From positions 1 through 33,379 of the forward strand of contig CAZCNA010000005.1 of NCBI GenBank assembly GCA_964500215.1: a DNA stretch of 33,379 nt. The letters are read 5' to 3'. This document shows, in pieces, positions 24,322 through 30,777 of this stretch. The position numbers were made by a program, and so were the translations under genes. Under the pieces are notes generated by a model. That model worked only from the letters and a program-made list of their open reading frames with translations. It searched no databases and had not been told where the DNA came from. Position 1 is the first letter of the stretch; each line of letters begins with the position of its first letter. The stretch is from JBDKLC01 sp964500215 (GTDB lineage: Bacteria; Patescibacteriota; Minisyncoccia; Phycocordibacterales; CAIZLB01).

Positions 24322-24813
24322 ATGAAAAAAACAGCTTATATTATAGGTATTTTGGCTTTGGTTGCTCTTTTTGCACCCGTACAAAAGGTAGACGCCGCCA
24401 ATTACGGAGCACCTGATGCATTTACGTTTTATCAGTATCCAATCCCTTGGTATACGTATTTTGAAACACCAAATGCGACAGCTCGAAACTACTATCCGAC
24501 AAACTATTCAAACGGATACAACACAGCACCACGATATTATTCACCTCAGCCAGTAGTCTACAATACGCCAACATGTGGCTATAGTTCATGTGGTGGAAAC
24601 GGCTATACAGGAGGGTATAGTGCTTATCCAACATATAATAGTGGCTATGGGAACGGATATGGATCAAACGGATACAACGGCTACAATCAGTATCCACAAC
24701 AGACAGCCGGTCCCCGATACACAACAAGCAACTATTCAAGTAACCCAGGATTTACCTTTTCAGGGACAGCTCCTGTGACATTCTCTTATATTTCTGACCA
24801 AGGTAACCGATAG
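24322..24813 (+). CDS. Secreted Tyr/Gly/Asn-rich low-complexity protein
   Basis: The 163-residue protein has a clear signal peptide (MKKTAYIIGILALVALFAPV, cleavage likely after VDA near residue 25). The mature part is dominated by Tyr, Asn, Gly, Ser and Pro. It carries repeated NGY/GGY/SGY units such as GYGNGYGSNGYNGYNQYP and roughly 25 Tyr. One short segment (TCGYSSCGG) holds the two mature Cys. The C-terminus (PGFTFSGTAPVTFSYIS) is beta-like. Such composition occurs in adhesive, amyloid-like or surface-coat proteins. I recognise no family. A strong terminator follows, so it is a single-gene unit. Confidence 0.8.
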   Translation: MKKTAYIIGILALVALFAPVQKVDAANYGAPDAFTFYQYPIPWYTYFETPNATARNYYPTNYSNGYNTAPRYYSPQPVVYNTPTCGYSSCGGNGYTGGYSAYPTYNSGYGNGYGSNGYNGYNQYPQQTAGPRYTTSNYSSNPGFTFSGTAPVTFSYISDQGNR

Positions 24814-24857
24814 CTCCGAATCAGAAAAATACCTCGAAATAGAGCCCAAATCTGAGG

Positions 24858-24895
24858 AAACCCCCAAGGCTATAGCTTTGCGGGGTTTTCTCTTT
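24858..24895 (+). terminator. Rho-independent terminator after the Tyr-rich protein gene
   Basis: AAACCCC (24858-24864) pairs with GGGGTTT (24882-24888). An inner CAAGGC...GCTTTG stem extends it (24865-24880, one G-U). A T-rich tail follows (TTTTCTCTTTTT). Confidence 0.88.
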
Positions 24896-25051
24896 TTAAC
24901 CATATTTCCATTCAGGGGTCTATTCTGTGTTGTAAAGATATATGGTGTAATATTTTGATTTTGAAGCGTCATAACCAGGGTATAGGCGATAATATGCTTT
25001 ATACACTCAAGGTCGTCTACCTTATTACAATATAATTAACCAACTACGTTC
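24896..25051 (+). promoter_or_regulatory. Upstream region of the peptidoglycan-binding protein gene
   Basis: TATAAT at 25031-25036 ends 15 bases before the ATG at 25052, giving a leader of roughly 9 bases. No convincing -35 is seen at the right distance. I see no other feature between the preceding terminator and this box. Confidence 0.4.
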
Positions 25052-25441
25052 ATGAAAAAAATAACACTATGTTCAGTAGCTGTAGTGGCAGCGTTTGTAC
25101 TCGCTATCGGATTTGCTTCTGTAGCTGATGCACAGACTGTTACTACACCCACAGTAACTGACGCTATGTCAGGTATGTGGCCATACCTAAATGCCCGAAT
25201 GGACATATCAGAAGGTATGACAGGTGCGCCTGTAACAGCATTACAAAACTATCTTCTTAGTACGGGATTCCTTTCGTCTGGTCAATACACACAGGGTGTA
25301 TTTGATGCAAGAACAAAGGTGGGTCTCGCAAACTATCAGTCTCGAGTACATGTGTATAACACAGGATACTTTGGACCGATGACACAAGCTCATATGGCAA
25401 TCTCAATTCTTTTGAGAGCGCGAGGATATATGACGTTTTAA
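25052..25441 (+). CDS. Secreted peptidoglycan-binding-domain protein
   Basis: The 129-residue protein has a signal peptide (MKKITLCSVAVVAAFVLAIG, cleavage near ADA/QT at about 28). A single PG_binding_1-like domain follows: GAPVTALQNYLLSTGFL, YTQGVFDARTKVGLANYQ and TGYFGPMTQAHM. This module binds cell-wall peptidoglycan and is usually joined to a hydrolase; here it stands alone, so it is likely a wall-anchored structural or accessory protein. It is flanked by terminators and probably monocistronic. Confidence 0.85.
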   Translation: MKKITLCSVAVVAAFVLAIGFASVADAQTVTTPTVTDAMSGMWPYLNARMDISEGMTGAPVTALQNYLLSTGFLSSGQYTQGVFDARTKVGLANYQSRVHVYNTGYFGPMTQAHMAISILLRARGYMTF

Positions 25442-25458
25442 CATCGCTGAGTTTCAAG

Positions 25459-25484
25459 AGTGCTCCTTCCGCGGAGCACTTTTG
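25459..25484 (+). terminator. Rho-independent terminator after the PG-binding gene
   Basis: Perfect stem AGTGCTCC/GGAGCACT (25459-25466 with 25473-25480), loop TTCCGC, then TTT. Confidence 0.88.
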
Positions 25485-25506
25485 TGTATAAAATTAATTC
25501 ACCATT

Positions 25507-25836
25507 ATGTTTAATTTCATTCAAATCATAGTTACAGCAGTAGTCTTAGTAGTTACGACATTTCTCGTGCCAGGTGCCAAAATAGGCATTACAGGTGCGA
25601 TACTTGCAGCAATTGTATTAGCCGTAGTGAATGTATTCATTCGACCAATACTTCTTGCATTGACGCTTCCTATCAACGTCCTTACGCTTGGACTCTTCAC
25701 GTTTGTTATTAACGCGTTGCTTATATTGTTAGTAGCAAATATTGTGCCAGGATTTGAAATATCAGGCTTCGGGACAGCACTCATATTTGCAATCGTTATG
25801 GCAATTGTGAATATTGTGTTTGGAATGTTTATCTAG
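25507..25836 (+). CDS. YvlD/phage-holin-family-4-like membrane protein
   Basis: A 109-residue protein of about four membrane helices. The helix 2-3 region, FIRPILLALTLPINVLTLGL, followed by FVINALLILL and PGFEISGF, is the signature of the YvlD/DUF360 family, named phage holin family 4 in databases. These are chromosomal envelope-stress-linked membrane proteins with no proven lytic role, and no phage genes are near. A very long hairpin follows. Confidence 0.88.
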   Translation: MFNFIQIIVTAVVLVVTTFLVPGAKIGITGAILAAIVLAVVNVFIRPILLALTLPINVLTLGLFTFVINALLILLVANIVPGFEISGFGTALIFAIVMAIVNIVFGMFI

Positions 25837-25853
25837 TATTGATGGTGGTATAG

Positions 25854-25910
25854 AAACAGCCGGCCCGCTCTCCATTGAATTGTACTCACGGCAGAGCGGG
25901 CCGGCTGTTT
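25854..25910. terminator. 18-bp perfect GC-rich inverted repeat
   Basis: AAACAGCCGGCCCGCTCT (25854-25871) is exactly complementary to 25893-25910, with a 21-base loop. It lies 18 bases after the YvlD-like gene and ends 54 bases before truB. The arms are far more GC-rich than the surroundings. The A and T ends allow bidirectional termination, but the T tract is short (TTT). Confidence 0.75.
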
Positions 25911-25964
25911 CATTTGTACTATTTAAATATTTGTATAAATTCCGTTCCTTGGTATATTGGTGAA

Positions 25965-26693
25965 ATGGCCATTCTCCTCGTGGATAAACCAAAAGGCATC
26001 TCTTCATATGACGTTATTCGTATTCTTCAACGACGTTGCCGCACCCTAGGCATTGTCCAAAAAAAAGAACACAAACTTCATCCTCAACCTCCCAAAATGG
26101 GGCATGGGGGAACACTTGATCCGCTTGCTTCAGGGTTGATGATTATCGCCACTGGTAAGGATACAAAACAATTGGCAACCCTTTTGGGACTTCCCAAATC
26201 ATATACCGCAGAAATTATCTTGGGACAAAAAACGACAACTGCCGATTTGGAAGGCGATGTCATCGAAGAAAAACCTGTACCTCCATTATCAGAACACATC
26301 ATTCAAGAAGTTCTCACCAGTATGAATGGGGATATTGAACTCGCAGTACCAATTTATTCTGCGATCAAAAAGGACGGCAAGTCACTCTATGAATATGCAC
26401 GAAAAGGAAGGGAGATTGATGTTCCTACAAAAATCATGCATATCGAGCAAGCGGAACTATTGTCGATTGATACGACTGACTCTGCAAACCCTGTTATCAC
26501 TATTCATTTTTATGTAAAAAGTGGCACATACATACGTTCTCTTGCAGAAGAGTTCGCACAAAGACTCGGTACAGTTGGTGTTCTGAAAGAATTACGTCGT
26601 ACAACGATCGGAGAATTTTCTGTAGAAAGCGCGAAGCTTCCTGAAGAAATAGATATTAGTCATATACAAGACGTCGTCACAAAAGAAAAATAA
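25965..26693 (+). CDS. truB: tRNA pseudouridine(55) synthase TruB
   Basis: TruB makes pseudouridine 55 in the T loop of tRNAs. The 242-residue protein starts MAILLVDKPKGISSYDVI, the family's N-terminal motif. The catalytic Asp52 lies in GHGGTLDPLASGLMIIA, and IYSAIKKDGKSLYEYARKG and SGTYIRSLAEEFA complete the domain. The C-terminal PUA-like part of longer TruB proteins is missing, a common short form. I chose ATG 25965; the frame extends upstream through the long hairpin, which is not credible coding sequence. Confidence 0.93.
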   Translation: MAILLVDKPKGISSYDVIRILQRRCRTLGIVQKKEHKLHPQPPKMGHGGTLDPLASGLMIIATGKDTKQLATLLGLPKSYTAEIILGQKTTTADLEGDVIEEKPVPPLSEHIIQEVLTSMNGDIELAVPIYSAIKKDGKSLYEYARKGREIDVPTKIMHIEQAELLSIDTTDSANPVITIHFYVKSGTYIRSLAEEFAQRLGTVGVLKELRRTTIGEFSVESAKLPEEIDISHIQDVVTKEK

Positions 26694-26725
26694 ACAAGCC
26701 TCTGGTTATACACTTTGTTTGTAAG

Positions 26726-26734
26726 TGATATACT
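26726..26734 (+). promoter_or_regulatory. Extended -10 promoter abutting the DUF805 gene
   Basis: TGATATACT (26726-26734) matches the extended -10 pattern. The usual spacing puts transcript start at 26741, exactly on the second ATG, so this promoter decides both the start codon and leaderless translation. Confidence 0.55.
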
Positions 26735-26740
26735 ATGCAT

Positions 26741-27448
26741 ATGGTAGATAAAGGACTCATCAATTTTATCAAACACAAACTCGAACAAGCAGTACCTCTC
26801 GATACTATTCGGGCCGCTCTTCGTACAGCTGGTTTTACGGATGATCAGATAGAAGAGGGCTTCGTATCCGTAAAGAAGTCACACAAACGTACGCACCAAG
26901 ACATCGTTGCTGCACACAACTTTTTGCCACCACTCAAAAAGCACAAGCTCCTCGGCAAGCAGGGGTTCATCCATTCTGTAGAAATGCATTTATTTTCAGG
27001 AAGGCTCCGAAGACGTGATTTTATTATGGGATTTTTATTTTTCTTTGGATTGGCTGTCGTTCTTCCAACTTTCGCCTTAACAATTATTTCATTTTTTATT
27101 CCATCAATCTTCAGTGATGTTGTGAATTTCGTAACAGATCCAGCAACAACGGGATGGATTGTTCTGGTACCAATCGTATTAGCACCAATCTCATGTATGC
27201 TGCTTTCGATTGCTACACGCCGCCTTCATGATATCGGGCTTCCTGGGGCTTTGAGTATGGTCTTTTTGGGATATTTCTTGCCGCCATCACATATATTTCC
27301 ACCGCTTTCTATAGGGGCATTTTATATAACAGCCAGCTTACTTCTCTTATTACTCATTACGAAGCGGGGAGTGAATCATACAAACGAACACGGGGAGGTA
27401 TTGGGGCTTTCAGGATCCATTTTTGCACGAATCTTCAATTTCGTGTAA
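26741..27448 (+). CDS. DUF805-family membrane protein
   Basis: The 235-residue protein has an N-terminal helical segment of about 40 residues (INFIKHKLEQAVPLDTIRAA, then GFTDDQIEEGF) of a kind often seen ahead of membrane domains in Patescibacteria. Four membrane helices follow, with the DUF805 marks GRLRRRDFIMGF and the conserved ATRRLHDIGLPG. Function of DUF805 is unknown. An ATG at 26735 is in frame, but the -10 box ends directly before it, so 26741 is the better start. Confidence 0.82.
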   Translation: MVDKGLINFIKHKLEQAVPLDTIRAALRTAGFTDDQIEEGFVSVKKSHKRTHQDIVAAHNFLPPLKKHKLLGKQGFIHSVEMHLFSGRLRRRDFIMGFLFFFGLAVVLPTFALTIISFFIPSIFSDVVNFVTDPATTGWIVLVPIVLAPISCMLLSIATRRLHDIGLPGALSMVFLGYFLPPSHIFPPLSIGAFYITASLLLLLLITKRGVNHTNEHGEVLGLSGSIFARIFNFV

Positions 27449-27456
27449 AGTAAAGC

Positions 27457-27975
27457 ATGGCAAAAGTAACTATTTTCGGTCTCGCCGGTACAGGCACCTC
27501 TACGACAGGGAAACGTCTTGCAGAAGAACTTCAGGTTCCCTTTATCTCCTCTGGTAACATCTTCAGGAAAAAAGCAGCAGAACTTAATATGTCACTCCTC
27601 GAATTTGAGGCGTTTACAGAAAAGAATCCTGAATTCGACAATATTCTCGACAACGAACTTGCAGAATATGGCCGATCACACGCCGCTTTTATAATTGAAA
27701 GTCGCCTTGCATGGCACTTTATTCCTGATTCAATAAAAATTAAGCTCGATTGTGATTTCGATGCACGCGTACAACGTGTTGCAGATAGAGACGGTCTGAC
27801 ATTCGATCAGGCAAAAGCCGAAACGTTGTATAGAGAGACAAAGGCCCTCAAACATTACAAAGACCTTTATGGCATCGAGCTGTACACGGATGATGCGCAT
27901 TTCGACCATGTCATTGATACAACACATATTTCAGTGGATGAAGTCATTTCGAAGATCAGATCCTTTATAGTATAA
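27457..27975 (+). CDS. cmk: Archaeal-type cytidylate kinase
   Basis: A 172-residue P-loop nucleotide monophosphate kinase, probably (d)CMP to (d)CDP. The N-terminus MAKVTIFGLAGTGTSTTGKR aligns with the GPPGSGKTT loop of short archaeal-type CMP kinases. ISSGNIFRKKAAELNMSLLEF (NMP-binding region) and VADRDGLTFDQA (lid region) follow. The Walker Lys position reads Thr here (GTGTST). It starts 8 bases after the DUF805 stop. Adenylate-kinase-like activity is the alternative. Confidence 0.8.
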   Translation: MAKVTIFGLAGTGTSTTGKRLAEELQVPFISSGNIFRKKAAELNMSLLEFEAFTEKNPEFDNILDNELAEYGRSHAAFIIESRLAWHFIPDSIKIKLDCDFDARVQRVADRDGLTFDQAKAETLYRETKALKHYKDLYGIELYTDDAHFDHVIDTTHISVDEVISKIRSFIV

Positions 27976-27982
27976 TTTGTGC

Positions 27983-28132
27983 ATGAGCGATCATCGAAAA
28001 AAAGTTATCATTTCTCTCGGGTTTGTGGTGATATTAATAATTATTGTTCTTGCGTTAACAGCCTTCCTCCCATTTGGCCTTTCAAAACATGGCATTCCAC
28101 CATTGTTGCCAGCGGGAGGAATTAATATGTAA
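27983..28132 (+). CDS. Small single-TM membrane protein (49 aa)
   Basis: The ORF reads MSDHRKKVIISLGFVVILII and ends PPLLPAGGINM. One membrane helix of about 22 residues (9-30) follows a basic N-terminus, with a short Pro/Gly-rich exterior tail. It starts 7 bases after cmk stops. A purine-rich GGGAGGA (28114-28120) near its end may serve as ribosome binding site for the next gene. Position in a tight operon supports it as real. No family recognised. Confidence 0.6.
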   Translation: MSDHRKKVIISLGFVVILIIIVLALTAFLPFGLSKHGIPPLLPAGGINM

Positions 28133-28135
28133 TTT

Positions 28136-28486
28136 ATGACAACACTCATTCAAGCAAATATATTTTTCTTTATTACCAGTGTTGTGACAATTGTATTGGC
28201 CATTGGGGTGGCGATACTCTTGTTTTATATAATTAAAATCACGCGAAATATTGAATATATTTCAAAGAAAATTAAAGAGGAAAGTGATAATGTAACAGAT
28301 GATATCGCAGCCATCCGTACACGAATACGAGAAGAAGGCATGAAAGTGGCGCCTATTAGCAGCATTTTTAGCCGGTTTTTCGGTCCCAAAAAAGAGGGAC
28401 ACCGAGAGGCTCACAGACCTTCTCCACGACGTAAGACTCCACGACATGAACCGTCTACAGAAGAAGAAGCACCTCAAGAAGAATAA
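28136..28486 (+). CDS. Small membrane protein with coiled coil and charged tail
   Basis: The 116-residue protein has one long N-terminal membrane helix (about 8-33, FFFITSVVTIVLAIGVAILL), then an amphipathic helical stretch (ITRNIEYISKKIKEESDNVT) and a disordered tail rich in Pro, Arg, His, then Glu (KTPRHEPSTEEEAPQEE). The layout resembles DUF948/YtxG-like proteins. It begins 3 bases after the 49-residue ORF, so translation is likely coupled. Confidence 0.7.
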   Translation: MTTLIQANIFFFITSVVTIVLAIGVAILLFYIIKITRNIEYISKKIKEESDNVTDDIAAIRTRIREEGMKVAPISSIFSRFFGPKKEGHREAHRPSPRRKTPRHEPSTEEEAPQEE

Positions 28487-28509
28487 TTACTAAACCTTAT
28501 ATACTATTT

Positions 28510-28980
28510 ATGGCAAAAAAAACACAGAAAACAGCACAAAACACAGCAATCGTCGGAGGTATTATCGGAGCCGTGGCAGCAGCTACAGCGGGCGCATATT
28601 TCCTCTATGGTACAAAGCAGGGTAAACACGCTCGAAAGGAAATCAAGGGATGGACAGTACGAGCAAAGGGAGAAATTTTGGAAAAGATTGAAGGTCTCAA
28701 GGACGTAAACGAAGAAGCATATCATCAGGTTGTTGATAGTGTCCTCAAACGATACCAGTCACTCAAGCATATTGATTCACGAGAACTCGTTCAGATTTCT
28801 CGAGAAATCAAAGACCACTGGAAAAATATTCAGAAAGAAATTGAACAAGGCAAAAAGAAGGTAGCAAAAGTAAAAGCATCAATTGGCAATATCGCCAAAA
28901 ATGTAAAAAAAGAAGTAGTGTCAGGTAAGCCAAAGGCAAAAGCCAAGGTAAAGGTGGTTCGATCAAAAAAAGATGAATAA
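28510..28980 (+). CDS. YtxH-like protein with Lys-rich tail
   Basis: The 156-residue protein has a short Gly/Ala-rich hydrophobic helix (AIVGGIIGAVAAATAGAYFL, about 13-32) followed by GTKQGKHARKEIKGW, matching the YtxH pattern of a helix followed by a K..G...R..IK segment. A long helical region and a Lys/Val tail (KAKAKVKVVRSKKDE) complete it; the tail could bind nucleic acid. It forms a pair with the preceding coiled-coil protein, comparable to ytxG-ytxH neighbours elsewhere. It overlaps the next gene by 8 bases. Confidence 0.72.
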   Translation: MAKKTQKTAQNTAIVGGIIGAVAAATAGAYFLYGTKQGKHARKEIKGWTVRAKGEILEKIEGLKDVNEEAYHQVVDSVLKRYQSLKHIDSRELVQISREIKDHWKNIQKEIEQGKKKVAKVKASIGNIAKNVKKEVVSGKPKAKAKVKVVRSKKDE

Positions 28981-29731
28981 AAGCACGTCTTGGGGCAGTG
29001 TTGCCTCTTGGTATGATGAATATTTAGCAGACGAGGATTCGTATCAGCAACAAGTGATACTTCCGAATCTCATGAGAATCGTTGATCCTAAACGGGATCA
29101 GCGAATTCTTGATTTGGCTTGTGGCCAAGGATTTTTCACGGCACATTTTGCTGCATCGGGAGCTGAGATTGTCGGTGTTGATATTTCAGCTGAACTCATT
29201 CAAACAGCAAAGAAAAAAATTCGCGTTCCGAATGTCGTATTCGAAGTGTCTTCAGCAAACAAACTCGGTTTTTTGAAAGATGCCTCATTTGATACTGTCG
29301 TGTCTGTATTGGCAACGCAAAATATAAAAGAGCTCGATGAGACATTTGCAGAATGCCAGCGAGTACTCAAACCTGGTGGCCGAATCATTCTTGTACTTAA
29401 CCACCCGACATTCCGCGTTCCACAGGCATCAGACTGGTCTTTTGACGAATCCAAAAAACGCCAAGGCCGCGTTGTATACAAATATCTTTCCGAAAGTAGT
29501 GCCAAGATAGACATGCACCCTGGATCTCAAAAGAAGACGTATACATATTCATTCCATCGACCGTTGCAGGTGTTTGTGAAATGGCTCACAAAGCGGGGAT
29601 TTGCTGTTACTCGCCTCGAAGAATGGACTTCTCACAAGAAGAGTCAAAAGGGTCCGAAGGCTGCCGCAGAAGATCTCGCTCGCAAAGAAATACCGTTATT
29701 TATGCTCCTCGAAGGCACATTGTTGAAGTAG
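28973..29731 (+). CDS. UbiE-like class I SAM-dependent methyltransferase
   Basis: The 252-residue protein starts STSWGSVASWYDEYLADED, typical of UbiE/small-molecule methyltransferases. Motif I is ILDLACGQGFFTAHFA, strand 2 is IVGVDISAELIQTA, motif II is DTVVSVLATQNIKE, and motif III is RVLKPGGRIILVLNHP. A His and aromatic-rich C-terminal half (TYSFHRPLQVFVKW) may close the substrate site. The substrate is unknown; a quinone or lipid is possible by family but unsupported. The start overlaps the YtxH-like gene. Confidence 0.85.
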   Translation: MNKSTSWGSVASWYDEYLADEDSYQQQVILPNLMRIVDPKRDQRILDLACGQGFFTAHFAASGAEIVGVDISAELIQTAKKKIRVPNVVFEVSSANKLGFLKDASFDTVVSVLATQNIKELDETFAECQRVLKPGGRIILVLNHPTFRVPQASDWSFDESKKRQGRVVYKYLSESSAKIDMHPGSQKKTYTYSFHRPLQVFVKWLTKRGFAVTRLEEWTSHKKSQKGPKAAAEDLARKEIPLFMLLEGTLLK

Positions 29732-29741
29732 TATTTTGCTA

Positions 29742-29770
29742 TTGTTTTATCAAAAGAAGAGGGGTACAAT
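29742..29770 (+). promoter_or_regulatory. Leaderless promoter of the CAP-domain gene
   Basis: TTGTTT (29742-29747), a 17-base spacer and TACAAT (29765-29770), with the ATG at 29778 exactly 7 bases later. This predicts transcription starting on or next to the start codon. Confidence 0.6.
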
Positions 29771-29777
29771 TTGTACT

Positions 29778-30773
29778 ATGTCTATATTGCGAGCCCTTTT
29801 ACTCTTGTGCATCTTCTTTGGCGGTCTTTACATTTTGAGGGATCCAATAAGCAATTCTGCACCTAATCTCGATACACTACTTGTAAAACCATTCAAGGAG
29901 TTTTTTACCACTATCAAATCTGCTACAACCACACTGGGTGATTACAATTCGCTTCCAGGAGGTGTTTCTGCTACAGCAGACATTGAGCCAAAGGGCGTTC
30001 CATATGCAAATGCAACGACTACAGTCGGCTTGAAGTCTGGACCTGGTCCTATTATGCCTACGGCTACGACGAGTAAAGCAACGCCACTGCCACCGATCAA
30101 GGCTTCGGTTGATACCACCACAAGTCTCAGTGAAAAAGGAATTATTACATATACAAACTCAGAACGAAGAAAAGCTGGCCTCTCGGAGCTCAAAGAAAAT
30201 GCAAAGCTCGCTGCATCTGCTCAGTTGAAACTCGAAGACATGTTCAAGTATCAGTATTTTGAACACGTATCACCGAGTGGTGTGAGTGTGACGGATCTTG
30301 TAGAAAAAGAAGGCTATGCATTTATTGTGATTGGCGAGAACCTCGCTCTCGGAAACTTCGGAGGTGATAGTAATGTTGTGGCGGCGTGGATGGCAAGTCC
30401 TGGACACAAGGCAAATATTCTCAATACAAAATACAAAGAAATTGGTGTTGCTGTTGGTCAACATGCATATCAGGGGAAAGTGCAATGGATTGCCGTACAG
30501 CATTTTGGAACACTCCTTAGTACATGTCCTTCTCCAAGCACAACAGAAAAACAGGTAATTGACGGTCTCGAAAAAAATCTCCTCACACAAGAGACGGCTA
30601 TTCAAGCAATGAAAAAAGATATTGACCAGAGCACCGGAGAGGAGTATAAAAATAAGATAGACGAATACAACAAATTAGTTGAAGTCTATAACACTGCGCT
30701 CACATCCCTCAAAGCAAAAATTGCGCAGTATAATGATAGTGTAAAAAAGTTTAATAGTTGTGTAGCCTTGTAA
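29778..30773 (+). CDS. Secreted CAP/SCP-domain protein with C-terminal coiled coil
   Basis: The 331-residue protein has an N-terminal signal or anchor helix (SILRALLLLCIFFGGLYIL), a Thr/Ala/Pro-rich linker (about 50-115) and a CAP (SCP/PR1) domain (about 125-255). Visible motifs include YTNSERRKAGLSEL, YFEHVSPSGVSV, ENLALGNFGG and AAWMASPGHKANIL, with the family His and Glu residues. A coiled coil (about 265-325, TEKQVIDGLEKNLLTQE onward) ends with one Cys. Bacterial CAP proteins are extracytoplasmic and of uncertain function. I chose ATG 29778 on the basis of the promoter and signal sequence. Confidence 0.88.
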   Translation: MSILRALLLLCIFFGGLYILRDPISNSAPNLDTLLVKPFKEFFTTIKSATTTLGDYNSLPGGVSATADIEPKGVPYANATTTVGLKSGPGPIMPTATTSKATPLPPIKASVDTTTSLSEKGIITYTNSERRKAGLSELKENAKLAASAQLKLEDMFKYQYFEHVSPSGVSVTDLVEKEGYAFIVIGENLALGNFGGDSNVVAAWMASPGHKANILNTKYKEIGVAVGQHAYQGKVQWIAVQHFGTLLSTCPSPSTTEKQVIDGLEKNLLTQETAIQAMKKDIDQSTGEEYKNKIDEYNKLVEVYNTALTSLKAKIAQYNDSVKKFNSCVAL

Positions 30774-30777
30774 GCGT

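Noticed and set aside
25507..25836. Phage holin, hence a prophage
   Set aside because: The YvlD/holin-family-4 name is misleading; no phage structural, integrase or lysis genes are nearby.
25875..25964. Upstream in-frame extension of truB
   Set aside because: It begins inside the 18-bp hairpin and does not resemble TruB; the family motif starts at 25965.
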